DNA of 9,505 nt from Pseudomonadota bacterium (GCA_021790625.1 JAJYGL010000059.1:1-9505); one strand, 5' to 3'; shown: positions 1 to 7,439, counted from the first letter of the stretch. Notes: generated by a model not told the origin, from the sequence alone. Numbers and translations are program-made.

Positions 1-365
1 GGGTGCGGCAGAATGAGTTGTGGAGAGTTGTGCATTACCTGATTGTACAGCAAGATGTCGATATCTATGGTGCGTGGAGCATTGCGAAATTGACGGGTAC
101 GTCCGAGTTGCTGCTCGATTGACAGCAACCTGTATAGCAAATCCTCGGGGAGGAGCGGGGTGCTGACGCAAATGACTGCATTGATGAAGTCTGGTTGCGC
201 ATCAAACCCAACCGGTTTGCTGCGGTAAAGCGAAGAACGCCCGGTTATGATGATGCCAGGAAGTTCGCTAATCCGGTTGACCGCCTGCCGGATTTGTTCG
301 GTTGGCTGTTCGAGATTGCTGCCCAGCGCCAGATACGCGCTAGCGGTGATCGCACGGTCACTCAT
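1..365 (-). CDS. folK: 2-amino-4-hydroxy-6-hydroxymethyldihydropteridine pyrophosphokinase, partial (3' end outside window)
   Basis: FolK (HPPK) transfers pyrophosphate from ATP to 6-hydroxymethyl-7,8-dihydropterin in cytosolic folate synthesis. The reverse strand translates from ATG at 365–363 into 121 residues open to the window edge. Family marks are visible: the N-terminal YLALGSNL (residues 11–18), SSLYRSKPVG around residues 44–53, the DFINAV block near 59–64, and the nucleotide/Mg-binding GRTR followed by RTIDIDILLYN and the closing LPHP at the edge. The DxD pair of the IDID segment is the usual metal site. The last quarter or so of the protein is missing only because the window ends. 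The start overlaps the pcnB stop by 8 bases (ATGAGTGA), and no strong Shine-Dalgarno precedes it, so translation is probably coupled to pcnB. The pcnB–folK order is common in beta- and gammaproteobacteria. Confidence 0.95.
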   Translation of the reverse strand, partial: MSDRAITASAYLALGSNLEQPTEQIRQAVNRISELPGIIITGRSSLYRSKPVGFDAQPDFINAVICVSTPLLPEDLLYRLLSIEQQLGRTRQFRNAPRTIDIDILLYNQVMHNSPQLILPH

Positions 366-1707
366 GTTGCTCGGGTTCTACACTGGGTTGCGGCACCGTT
401 TTTTTGCGGCGCCGTCTTTTTGGGTTGGCCGTTGGTGCTAGCGCTGCGACCATTGTTTTTCGTTCGTCGTCATCGGCGTGCTGAAAATGTGTCCACCAGT
501 CTGCCAACGCTTGTTCGATTTCACCGGTTTCAGCGCGTAACAGTAAAAAATCATACGCGGCACGAAAGCGTGCTTGTGACAACAGTCGCCAGGCGCGATC
601 CCCGCCCCGTTGCTCAAACCGGTTTTGCAGCAGCCAGATTTCCTTGATCGTGCCATCCAGCCGGCGAGGAATCGCCATGTCGTGACGTTCCCGTTCGAGC
701 ACATCCTGCATTGCTGCGTGCCATGCCGGATGTTCGTCTTCTTCGGCCGCAAGCCGGGTCTGATATAGCGTCAATAGCGGGCGCCACAGCAGCGTGGCAA
801 ACAGAAAAGCCGGGGATGCCGGTTTACCCGTTTGAATGCGTTCGTCCGTATTGCGCAAGGCGGCAAAAATGAATTCGCGGCTGTTTTCGTTTTCCAGCAA
901 TGGACTCAGTACGGGCAGAATGCTGTGTTGCAAGCCTTCGCTTTGCAGTTGTTCGATGACGCTGACCGCGTGGCCCGACAGTAATAATTTGAGCGTTTCA
1001 TCGAATAATCGCGCCGAGGGCACGTTTTTCAGCAAGCCGGCCAGTTCTGCAATCGGCGCGCGCGCGTGAGCGTCGATGGTGAAATCAAGTTTGGCGGCGA
1101 AACGGGCTGCGCGCAACATGCGCACAGGATCTTCACGGTAGCGTGTGCTGGCGTCGCCAATGATGCGCAAGGTTTTTTGGCGGATGTCTTCCATTCCGTG
1201 ACAATAATCCCAGATTTCTTCTTTGCCGGGGTCGAAGTACAGGGCGTTAATGGTGAAATCGCGCCGGTTGGCGTCGCTTTCGTGGTTACCAAAGACGTTA
1301 TCCCGAACCAGTCTGCCGCTGGCGTCGCTTAGTTGCGCATGGTGTTCATGTTGGGCGCTGGCGCGAAAAGTCGAGACTTCGATCGTGTCGTTGCCACACA
1401 GGACATGCACCAACCGAAAGCGACGGCCGATGATGTGCGAACGTCGGAACAGCGCATGCACTTGTTCGGGTGTGGCGTTGGTAGCAACGTCAAAATCTTT
1501 CGGTATGCGGGAAAGCAGTAAATCACGTACAGCGCCGCCGACGATAAAAGCCTGATAGCCGTGTTGCTGCAGGGTGTCCGTCACCTTGAGCGCGCATTGG
1601 GTAATATGGTTTCGGGTAATACCATGCTCGCGGACGTGAATGCGCTTGGGGCGTTTGGAATGGATGATTTTTTTGCCGAGTAATCGGGCAAGGAAGCGGG
1701 CAATCAT
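358..1707 (-). CDS. pcnB: Poly(A) polymerase I
   Basis: PcnB adds 3' poly(A) tails to RNA and so promotes decay by 3' exonucleases. The 449-residue product shows the class II nucleotidyltransferase head: IVGGAVRDLLL (55–65), the catalytic DFD (D71, D73), RRFRLVHV (95–102), the RRDFTINALYFDP block (148–160) and the YREDPVRMLRAARFAAKL helix (190–207). The C-terminus ends in a basic stretch (KRRRRKK, about 430–436), as in bacterial PcnB compared with CCA-adding enzymes. The reading frame stays open upstream to 1860, but the ATG at 1707 is chosen: the family N-terminus (IHSKRPKRIHVREHGI) begins shortly after it, and it overlaps the preceding gene's TGA as ATGA. No Shine-Dalgarno is evident, which fits re-initiation after the HAD gene. 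A tRNA nucleotidyltransferase is the main alternative. The basic tail, the REHGI segment and the folK neighbour favour PcnB. Confidence 0.93.
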   Translation of the reverse strand: MIARFLARLLGKKIIHSKRPKRIHVREHGITRNHITQCALKVTDTLQQHGYQAFIVGGAVRDLLLSRIPKDFDVATNATPEQVHALFRRSHIIGRRFRLVHVLCGNDTIEVSTFRASAQHEHHAQLSDASGRLVRDNVFGNHESDANRRDFTINALYFDPGKEEIWDYCHGMEDIRQKTLRIIGDASTRYREDPVRMLRAARFAAKLDFTIDAHARAPIAELAGLLKNVPSARLFDETLKLLLSGHAVSVIEQLQSEGLQHSILPVLSPLLENENSREFIFAALRNTDERIQTGKPASPAFLFATLLWRPLLTLYQTRLAAEEDEHPAWHAAMQDVLERERHDMAIPRRLDGTIKEIWLLQNRFEQRGGDRAWRLLSQARFRAAYDFLLLRAETGEIEQALADWWTHFQHADDDERKTMVAALAPTANPKRRRRKKTVPQPSVEPEQHE

Positions 1708-2390
1708 GAATCGTGGTGTGCTGTGTTGGTTTGCCAGTGGAGAACGGGCCATTGATGCCGGTCGGCGTGCTGCTGCAGGGTAGGATCCGGATTGACAGCC
1801 ACAGGATGGGTGACTTGTTGCAGTAAGGGTAAGTCGTTGCGTGAATCGCTGTAAAACCATGATTCATCAAATTGATCCAGTCGAGTGTTCAGGCTGGACA
1901 GCCATTCATGCAAACGGGTGACTTTTCCCTGCTGGAAGCAGGGTGTGCCTCGTACTTTGCCCGTATAACGGTTATCGATTTGTTCGGGTTCTGTTGCAAT
2001 CAGGTGCCTGACACCAAAGGCGGCGGCGATGGGAGCTGTGACAAAGCGGTTGGTCGCCGTGATGATGGCAACATACTCGGTGCTGGATAATGCTGCGTCG
2101 ACGGCGGCTCTGGCCTCGCTTGTTATCATGGGCAGGATGTACTGCTGCATGAATTCTGCGTGCCAGGTATCGAGCTGTTTGGTATCGTAGTGTGCCAGTG
2201 TCTGGAGTTGGAACGCCAGAAATTCCTGGATGTCTAGCGTCCCCTGTCGGTATTGCTGATAGAAATACTCGTTTTTTTGCTCGTAGTTTGTGCGCTCGAC
2301 GATACCCCGATCGATGAGGAATTGTCCCCAGACGTAATCGGAGTCGCCGGCCAGTAAGGTGTTGTCAAGATCAAATAGAACCAGTTTCAT
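1704..2390 (-). CDS. HAD superfamily subfamily IB phosphatase (SerB/CicA-like)
   Basis: This is a 228-residue soluble haloacid-dehalogenase hydrolase that probably dephosphorylates a small metabolite by an aspartyl-phosphate intermediate. All four HAD motifs are present: motif I FDLDNT (nucleophile D7, acid/base D9), motif II in IITATN (T111), motif III lysine K156 (QQGKVTRL), and motif IV SDSRNDLP (D182, D186). The helical insert between motifs I and II (about 15–90) is the type C1 cap typical of subfamily IB, which also contains phosphoserine and histidinol phosphatases. The substrate cannot be read from sequence. It lies 31 bases after bamD and overlaps pcnB by four bases (ATGA), so it is probably co-transcribed with both. 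No clear Shine-Dalgarno is seen before the ATG at 2390. SerB itself is less likely because it is usually longer and has an ACT domain or different spacing. Confidence 0.88.
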   Translation of the reverse strand: MKLVLFDLDNTLLAGDSDYVWGQFLIDRGIVERTNYEQKNEYFYQQYRQGTLDIQEFLAFQLQTLAHYDTKQLDTWHAEFMQQYILPMITSEARAAVDAALSSTEYVAIITATNRFVTAPIAAAFGVRHLIATEPEQIDNRYTGKVRGTPCFQQGKVTRLHEWLSSLNTRLDQFDESWFYSDSRNDLPLLQQVTHPVAVNPDPTLQQHADRHQWPVLHWQTNTAHHDS

Positions 2391-2421
2391 GTAGTGATGA
2401 GATGTATATGACTTTTCCAGA

Positions 2422-3264
2422 TCAGGAAGCCCAGATTTTCCACCAGGATTTTTTTGGCTGTGTGCTGCCGTGATAAACGAGTGGATTGTTTGGATTTAAC
2501 CATGCACTATGTGGAAAATTGAGTTTCAGCACGTGCAGACTGTCCTCAGCGAGATTTTTTACGCCCATTTGACTATAGGAGCGGGTCATGATGGCCAGTG
2601 CCAATTCATTGGTGGGAGATTGCGGGAAGTGTGTGATGGTGTCTTGCGCACGCTCGACAGCTGCAATCCACGCCCGGCGGTTATAATAATACAGCGCAAT
2701 GTGAACATCGTGCTCTGCCAGCAGATTGGATAAATATACCATGCGCAGCAAGGCGTCCGGCGTGTACTTGCTGTGAGGGTATTTGGTCGTCAGCTCGCGA
2801 AAAGCATTGAATGAGTCGATGATGGGTTGCGTGTCACGCTCGGAAGGGTCCTGATCGGCGATGTCGGAGAACACTGTTTCGTTGGGTACGAAGTTTGACA
2901 GTCCTTTCAGATAATAGGCATAATCCGCGTTTGGGTGGTTCGGGTGCAGTTTGATGAAGCGGTTGCAGGCATCCACGGCTGATTGTGGATCGGAATCTTT
3001 GTAATAGGCGTAAGCGACTTCCAGTTGTGCTTGTTGCGCGTAGCGTCCGTATGGATAGCGCGCTTCCAGATTTTCCAGTAACTTGATGGATTTGGCGTAG
3101 TTTTCAGCCTGTAGTTCATCCAAGGCCTGACCATATAAATGTTGTGCCGACCAATTTTTGGTTTCGTCTTCTACCGGTTTGGTGGCGCAGGCGCCCAGTA
3201 ACAGGCTGAACGCCAAGGCAATGGCTGATGTGACAGTTAAGGTGACAGGAAAGCCGTATTTCAT
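2422..3264 (-). CDS. bamD: Outer membrane assembly lipoprotein BamD (ComL/YfiO)
   Basis: BamD is the essential lipoprotein partner of BamA in the complex that folds beta-barrel proteins into the outer membrane. From ATG 3264 the product is 280 residues. It opens with a short positive N-terminus, a hydrophobic stretch (about 7–22) and the lipobox LLGAC, making Cys26 the predicted lipidated residue. The mature part is a series of TPR-like helical pairs with the family blocks YPYGRYAQQAQLEVAYAYY (about 70–90), FIKLHPNHPNADYAYYLKGL and YPHSKYTPDALLRMVYL. E. coli BamD is about 245 residues; this one has a somewhat longer C-terminus. An upstream in-frame TTG at 3276 is possible but has no ribosome site and adds only four residues. 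The start codon overlaps that of the divergent rluD. Its promoter probably lies inside rluD. It heads a set with the HAD phosphatase, pcnB and folK. Confidence 0.95.
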   Translation of the reverse strand: MKYGFPVTLTVTSAIALAFSLLLGACATKPVEDETKNWSAQHLYGQALDELQAENYAKSIKLLENLEARYPYGRYAQQAQLEVAYAYYKDSDPQSAVDACNRFIKLHPNHPNADYAYYLKGLSNFVPNETVFSDIADQDPSERDTQPIIDSFNAFRELTTKYPHSKYTPDALLRMVYLSNLLAEHDVHIALYYYNRRAWIAAVERAQDTITHFPQSPTNELALAIMTRSYSQMGVKNLAEDSLHVLKLNFPHSAWLNPNNPLVYHGSTQPKKSWWKIWAS

Positions 3265-4264
3265 GGTGGTATCCAAAAATCAATTACCGGATTATACCGT
3301 AAACCCGCCGGTTCATCCTCATGTGTCGTTGGAAATCCCGTTTGATTATGCGGGAGAACGCATGGATGTGGCACTATCAGCGTTGTTGCCAGATTATTCC
3401 CGTAGCCGGATTCAGGATTGGATCCGTCAGCAGGAGGTCAAAAGCAATGGGCAACCGGTAACCGCCAAACAGCGGGTGAGCGGTGGTGAGCGGGTAGATA
3501 TCATCCTGGTGCCGCATCCTTCCGAACAGTTGACATCAGCGGAAGATATCGCGCTGAATGTGGTGTTTGAGGACGATAGTCTCTTGGTGATCAACAAACC
3601 GGCTGGTCTGGTGGTGCATCCGGGTAGCGGCAATTGGCAGGGTACGATGATGAATGGTTTGTTGCATCATGCTCCGGCCTTGGTGCAGATTCCGCGCGCA
3701 GGCATTGTGCATCGGCTGGACAAGGACACCAGCGGTTTGTTGGTCGTGGCTAAAACACTGCCTGCGCAGACTGCCTTGGTGCGACAGTTGCAGGCGCGAC
3801 GTGTCAAGCGTCAATATCTGGCGGTGGTCGAGGGACGGGTAGCGTGTGACGGCAAGGTAGATGCCCCCATCGGCCGCCACCCTGTGCAGCGCACCTTGAT
3901 GTCGGTTCAGGACAATGGCAAGGAGGCAATCACGCATTATGCCGTGGAGCAGCAATTTGCGCGGCATACCTTGTTGCGTTGTACGCTGGAAACTGGGCGT
4001 ACGCATCAGATTCGGGTACACATGCAGCATATCGGACATCCTCTGGTGGGAGATTCAACGTATAATCGCCGGCGTGCGCAGGCTCTGTTGTGTGGCGAGA
4101 CTTTTTCTCGTCAGGCGCTGCATGCGACACAATTGGGATTGTTGCATCCTGTCACCGGAGAATCGATGCAATGGCAGTGTCGTCCTCCGGCAGATTTTTT
4201 GGGGTTGTTGCATTGTTTGAGTATCGCGCAGGAACGTACGCATGGCGAATTGGATATATCCTGA
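3263..4264 (+). CDS. rluD: 23S rRNA pseudouridine synthase RluD family (1911/1915/1917)
   Basis: RluD isomerises uridines in helix 69 of 23S rRNA to pseudouridine. The 333-residue product (E. coli 326) has an N-terminal S4 RNA-binding domain (about 28–85, with AGERMDVALSALLPDYSRSRIQDWI). The RluA-type catalytic domain follows: VINKPAGLVVHPGSG (109–123), the catalytic motif HRLDKDTSGLL with Asp153, KRQYLAVVEG (182–191) and the ETGRTHQIRVHM block (243–254). The ATG at 3263 gives about 24 residues before the S4 domain, the family norm. An AGGA at 3247–3250 is a weak, rather distant ribosome site. A GTG at 3266 or 3323 cannot be excluded. The frame stays open upstream to 3158 only because it runs antisense to bamD. 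It overlaps pgeF by 23 bases. RluC is the alternative, but the motif spacing and the pgeF neighbour favour RluD. Confidence 0.93.
   Translation: MVVSKNQLPDYTVNPPVHPHVSLEIPFDYAGERMDVALSALLPDYSRSRIQDWIRQQEVKSNGQPVTAKQRVSGGERVDIILVPHPSEQLTSAEDIALNVVFEDDSLLVINKPAGLVVHPGSGNWQGTMMNGLLHHAPALVQIPRAGIVHRLDKDTSGLLVVAKTLPAQTALVRQLQARRVKRQYLAVVEGRVACDGKVDAPIGRHPVQRTLMSVQDNGKEAITHYAVEQQFARHTLLRCTLETGRTHQIRVHMQHIGHPLVGDSTYNRRRAQALLCGETFSRQALHATQLGLLHPVTGESMQWQCRPPADFLGLLHCLSIAQERTHGELDIS
3291..3296 (-). promoter_or_regulatory. Probable -10 box of the bamD promoter, inside rluD
   Basis: The minus strand reads TATAAT at 3296–3291, a perfect sigma70 -10 hexamer, 26 bases upstream of the bamD ATG. The predicted start of transcription would lie near 3284, giving a leader of about 20 bases. 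No good -35 hexamer is seen at 16–18 bases spacing (the sequence there is near AGGATG). Recognition may therefore lean on the -10 element or on an activator. The site falls within rluD codons 10–12. This is inference from the hexamer alone. Confidence 0.5.
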
Positions 4265-4979
4265 CTGGCCCGCCCCATCGCGGGTGAAGTCATTGGTTTC
4301 GACACGCCTCGGAGGGAGCAGCACCGGCGTATATGCCAGCCTGAATCTGGGTGAACACGTTGGAGACGATGCAATTGAAGTGGCGCAGAATCGGACGATT
4401 CTGCGCGAGATGTTGCCCAGCGAGCCGGTGTGGCTGAATCAGGTGCATGGCAATACTGTGGCGTATGCAGATCATGTACGTGAACGCGTGCAGGCTGATG
4501 CGGCGGTAGCCTGGCGAAGGAAAACGGTTTGTGCCGTGTTGACGGCAGATTGCCTGCCGGTGTTGTTGTGTGATGATGAAGGCAGCGTAGTGGCGGCAGT
4601 GCACGCTGGCTGGCGCGGCCTGCTGGCAGGTATTCTGGAACAGACAGTATCGACCATGCGCCAACCGCCTGCGCGGTTGATGGCGTGGTTGGGGCCGGCG
4701 ATTGCGCAAGATCATTATGAGGTTGGTCATGAAGTACGACAAGCGTTTGTGAATGATTTGCCGCAAACGGCAGCGGCGTTTCGTGGTCATGGCAGCGGTA
4801 AATGGTTAGCGGATATGTATTGGCTGGCACGTCTGCACTTGCAACGTGCGGGTGTTACGCGAATTTTTGGTGGTGATCTGGATACATTTGCCGATCAGGA
4901 GCGGTTTTATTCCTATCGGCGGGATGGCGTGACCGGACGCATGGCCAGTCTGATTTGGCTGAATGAAGAACAGGATTGA
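4242..4979 (+). CDS. pgeF: Peptidoglycan editing factor PgeF (YfiH, DUF152/Cu-oxidase_4 family)
   Basis: PgeF family proteins are cytoplasmic zinc enzymes. E. coli YfiH helps keep non-canonical residues (L-Ser in place of L-Ala) out of muropeptide precursors. Relatives have purine nucleoside phosphorylase/adenosine deaminase activity and were once called laccases. The 245-residue product has the family length and metal ligands: His69 in NQVHGN, Cys104 in LTADCLPVLL and His121 in VHAGWRGLLAG. The downstream GPAIAQDHYEVG and the C-terminal FYSYRRDGVTGRMA signature follow. The ATG at 4242 lies inside the end of rluD, with AGGAA a suitable distance upstream (4230–4234), so translation is probably coupled to rluD. 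The rluD–pgeF pair is conserved across many proteobacteria. The frame ends 10 bases before the preferred rimO start. Confidence 0.93.
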   Translation: MANWIYPDWPAPSRVKSLVSTRLGGSSTGVYASLNLGEHVGDDAIEVAQNRTILREMLPSEPVWLNQVHGNTVAYADHVRERVQADAAVAWRRKTVCAVLTADCLPVLLCDDEGSVVAAVHAGWRGLLAGILEQTVSTMRQPPARLMAWLGPAIAQDHYEVGHEVRQAFVNDLPQTAAAFRGHGSGKWLADMYWLARLHLQRAGVTRIFGGDLDTFADQERFYSYRRDGVTGRMASLIWLNEEQD

Positions 4980-4983
4980 GGAG
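4978..4983 (+). promoter_or_regulatory. Strong Shine-Dalgarno that sets the rimO start at TTG
   Basis: GAGGAG at 4978–4983 sits six bases before the in-frame TTG at 4990. It overlaps the pgeF stop codon TGA (4977–4979). The alternative ATG at 4963 has no purine-rich site before it. This decides the start in favour of TTG. Confidence 0.75.
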
Positions 4984-4989
4984 AACGAT

Positions 4990-6312
4990 TTGTCATCGAC
5001 GACCGTGGTGCCCAAAGTAGGGTTTGTGTCACTTGGTTGCCCCAAGGCGACGTCGGATTCCGAGCGTATCCTGACGCAATTGCGCGCCGAGGGTTATCAG
5101 GTGTCAGCCAGTTATGATGATTCTGACGTGGTGATTGTCAATACCTGTGGCTTCATTGATGACGCCGTTGCTGAATCACTGGAAGCAATTGGTGAGGCAC
5201 TGGCTGAAAATGGTAAAGTTATCGTTACCGGATGTTTGGGTGCGCGCGCAGAATTGGTAAAAGCGGCGTGGCCGGATGTGTTGGCCATCACAGGTCCCAA
5301 TGACGTGGGTTCTGTCATGGCGGCTGTGCATGCCGGTTTTCCTAAACCACATGATCCTTTTCTGGATTTGGTGCCGCCACAAGGCGTTCGCCTGTCACCG
5401 CCACATTACGCCTGGCTCAAGATTTCCGAAGGCTGTAACCATCGTTGCAGTTTTTGCATTATTCCTTCTCTGCGTGGCGATTTGGTCAGCCGCCCTGTGC
5501 ATGAAGTCATGCAGGAAGCGGAGCGTCTGGTTGATGCTGGTGTCAAAGAATTGCTGGTCATTTCGCAGGACACCAGCGCCTATGGCGTCGACGTGCGTTA
5601 CCGTACCGGGTTCTGGCAGGGACGGCCATTGAAAACGCGTATGACAGAACTGGTGGAAGCGCTGTCGACATTGGGTGTCTGGGTACGCTTGCATTATGTG
5701 TACCCATATCCACACGTAGATGAAGTCATTCACTTGATGGCGCAAGGTAACGTGCTGCCATATCTGGATATTCCCTTTCAGCATGCCAGTCCGACTATTT
5801 TACGGGCGATGAAGCGACCCGCTGCAGCAGAAAATGTATTGGCACGCATACGTGCGTGGCGGGAGATTTGTCCGGGTTTGGTCTTGCGTTCGACATTTAT
5901 CACTGGTTTTCCAGGTGAAACAGACGCGGATTTTGAACAGTTGATGGATTTTATCGAGGCCGCGCAACTGGACCGGGTGGGTTGTTTTACGTATTCGCCC
6001 GTAGATGGGGCAACAGCCAATGCCCTGCCAAACCACGTGCCTGATGAGGTAAAGGAAATGCGTCGTGAGCGTTTGATGGAACGGCAAGCCGAGATTAGTG
6101 CAGAACGGTTGGGTAAACGCATAGGCCAAGAGTTGGTCGTGCTGGTGGATGAAGTAACAGAGCAGGGCGTGATAGCACGTAGTTATGCGGATGCGCCAGA
6201 AATCGATGGCGTGGTGATTCTGGAAGACGAGATGGACGTTGAGGTCGGCGAATTTGTGACGGTGCGGGTGACAGATAGCGGCGAATATGACTTGTGGGCG
6301 GAACTGGTTTGA
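4990..6312 (+). CDS. rimO: Ribosomal protein S12 methylthiotransferase RimO
   Basis: RimO is a radical-SAM enzyme with two [4Fe-4S] clusters that adds a methylthio group to the conserved aspartate of ribosomal protein uS12. From TTG 4990 the product is 440 residues, matching the usual length (E. coli 441). The N-terminal UPF0004 domain carries three cluster cysteines: C17 (SLGCPKA), C53 (NTCGF) and C82 (GCLGAR). The radical-SAM CxxxCxxC motif is C149-NHR-C153-SF-C156, followed by IPSLRGDLVSRP. A TRAM domain ends the protein (about 370–440, VDEVTEQGVIARSYADAPEIDGVV). SLGCPKATSDSE and RGDLVSRP indicate RimO rather than MiaB. Starting at TTG places the cysteines almost exactly as in the E. coli enzyme; the ATG at 4963 would add nine non-conserved residues. 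It is the last gene of the rluD–pgeF–rimO group. Confidence 0.95.
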   Translation: MSSTTVVPKVGFVSLGCPKATSDSERILTQLRAEGYQVSASYDDSDVVIVNTCGFIDDAVAESLEAIGEALAENGKVIVTGCLGARAELVKAAWPDVLAITGPNDVGSVMAAVHAGFPKPHDPFLDLVPPQGVRLSPPHYAWLKISEGCNHRCSFCIIPSLRGDLVSRPVHEVMQEAERLVDAGVKELLVISQDTSAYGVDVRYRTGFWQGRPLKTRMTELVEALSTLGVWVRLHYVYPYPHVDEVIHLMAQGNVLPYLDIPFQHASPTILRAMKRPAAAENVLARIRAWREICPGLVLRSTFITGFPGETDADFEQLMDFIEAAQLDRVGCFTYSPVDGATANALPNHVPDEVKEMRRERLMERQAEISAERLGKRIGQELVVLVDEVTEQGVIARSYADAPEIDGVVILEDEMDVEVGEFVTVRVTDSGEYDLWAELV

Positions 6313-6344
6313 TGCGTTTGACCGGGCACGGTAAGAATCCGGAT

Positions 6345-6386
6345 ACGCAGGTCAATTCATTTGTAAATAAATGAATTGACCTGCGT
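6345..6386. repeat. 18-bp perfect inverted repeat with 6-base loop between rimO and the Rpn gene
   Basis: The arms are 6345–6362 (ACGCAGGTCAATTCATTT) and 6369–6386, exactly complementary, around a loop at 6363–6368. There is no T-run after either arm, so it is not a typical intrinsic terminator, although the RNA hairpin could still protect or end the rimO transcript. The right arm contains TTGACC, the likely -35 of the next gene, so the repeat could be an operator or a cruciform-forming site controlling that promoter. Confidence 0.85.
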
Positions 6387-6405
6387 TGTATCGTTTCGGT
6401 ATACT
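6376..6405 (+). promoter_or_regulatory. Sigma70-like promoter of the Rpn-family gene
   Basis: TTGACC (6376–6381) and TATACT (6400–6405) are separated by 18 bases, close to consensus. Transcription would start near 6412, leaving a leader of about 22 bases before ATG 6435. That leader shows no convincing Shine-Dalgarno. The -35 is embedded in the right arm of the inverted repeat, so a protein bound to the repeat, or a cruciform, would block polymerase. Confidence 0.65.
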
Positions 6406-6434
6406 AAACTAGTTTCTTTTGACAGCCTGTTTAT

Positions 6435-7439
6435 ATGTCAAGTGTTGCGCTCAACCATCATTTAAACCACCGTGTCGATAATCGCTCCGGTGATAATAAC
6501 CACAACAATCCGTGGAAATTGGTCATCGACGGATATCTAAATGATTTTATGTTATTTTATTTCGATTTCGTGAGTCGACATATCAATTGGTCTCTTGGGT
6601 ATGAATCACTGGATGACGAATTGCCCGCCTTGGTTCGTGAAGAGGAGTTGGGTAAATGTTATGCCGACAAGCTAATTAGAGTCACGACATTGGATGGTGA
6701 AAAAAGTGTTGTGTATATTTACGTCGAGGCAAATGGTCGCACAGACAAGGATTTTGCACAACGCATGTTTACCTACAATTACCGCATCCACGATAAATTT
6801 GGCACATATCCCGTATTGCTGGCAGTATTGGCTGATAATGATGCCAACTGGAAACCAGTTCAATATTATCGGCAACGTTGGGGGTGCGGTATCACCTTTA
6901 CTTTTCCCGTGGTCAAGCTCACGGATTATCATGGACAATTGGCCGAATTGCTCGATAGCAATAACCCTTTTGCCATACTGACTGCCGCGCACTTTCTGGC
7001 TCGTTGTACCCGGCATGACATGGCGGAGCGTTTGCAGATCAAAATCAAACTCGTCAAGCTGCTTTATCAGAAGGGTTGGGGCAAACGAGAGTTGCTTGAA
7101 TTTTTTTCGGTTATCGATTGGTTGATGCGTTTGCCTAACGTATTGATAGTGCAATTCCACCAGCACATTGTCAGTTATGAGCGGGAGAAAGAAATGCATT
7201 ACGTTACCAGCATTGAACAGATTGGTTTTGAGAATGGTATGCAGCAGGGTATCGAAGCAGGAAAATTGAGCGGGTTGATTGAAGCAGTGCAAGGGTTGAT
7301 TCGTAGAAAATTTCCCGATGTCGATGAAGAAAAATGGATGTCAATTCTTCAGACAGCAGATAGAAACACGCTACACCATTACCTTTCCCAGATACTTGAC
7401 GCCAGTAGTGTGGATGATATCTTTGGTGCGAAGCACTGA
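6435..7439 (+). CDS. Rpn family putative recombination-promoting nuclease (PD-(D/E)XK, transposase_31-like)
   Basis: This 334-residue protein resembles the RpnA–E/transposase_31 families, Mg-dependent DNA endonucleases that promote RecA-independent recombination in E. coli; their natural role is unclear. Matching blocks are the N-terminal helix with FDFVSRHI (43–50), LVREEELGKCYADKLIRV (66–83), then VYIYVEANGR (93–102) and FAQRMFTYNYRIHDKFGTYPVLLAVL (107–132). The presumed PD-(D/E)XK residues are D78 and E98. The place of the usual lysine is taken by N100; many relatives have Gln here (VEVQ). The C-terminal part has the recurrent GFENGMQQGIEAGKLSG...LIRRKFPD motif. The protein appears cytosolic, with no signal peptide or membrane helix. 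It stands alone, with its own promoter, between housekeeping rimO and convergent fic. The functional name is inferred from family resemblance. Confidence 0.75.
   Translation: MSSVALNHHLNHRVDNRSGDNNHNNPWKLVIDGYLNDFMLFYFDFVSRHINWSLGYESLDDELPALVREEELGKCYADKLIRVTTLDGEKSVVYIYVEANGRTDKDFAQRMFTYNYRIHDKFGTYPVLLAVLADNDANWKPVQYYRQRWGCGITFTFPVVKLTDYHGQLAELLDSNNPFAILTAAHFLARCTRHDMAERLQIKIKLVKLLYQKGWGKRELLEFFSVIDWLMRLPNVLIVQFHQHIVSYEREKEMHYVTSIEQIGFENGMQQGIEAGKLSGLIEAVQGLIRRKFPDVDEEKWMSILQTADRNTLHHYLSQILDASSVDDIFGAKH

Noticed and set aside
1708..1860. Upstream extension of pcnB by 51 codons
   Set aside because: It would overlap the HAD gene across its motif IV-containing C-terminal part, shows no PcnB-like sequence, and the ATGA junction at 1707 is a better start.
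3536..4039. 167-residue open frame on the minus strand within rluD
   Set aside because: It is fully antisense to a well-supported rluD, has no recognisable motif, and its composition looks like an out-of-frame reading.
4111..4830. 239-residue open frame on the minus strand across rluD and pgeF
   Set aside because: It is antisense to two genes with clear catalytic motifs, is rich in His, Pro and Ser like a shadow frame, and shows no domain.
6345..6386. The rimO-downstream hairpin as a classic rho-independent terminator
   Set aside because: No T-run follows either arm and the stem is not GC-rich near its base; the overlap with a -35 box suggests another role.
6672..7292. 206-residue open frame on the minus strand inside the Rpn-family gene
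   Set aside because: The plus-strand frame carries family motifs and a promoter; the antisense frame has neither.
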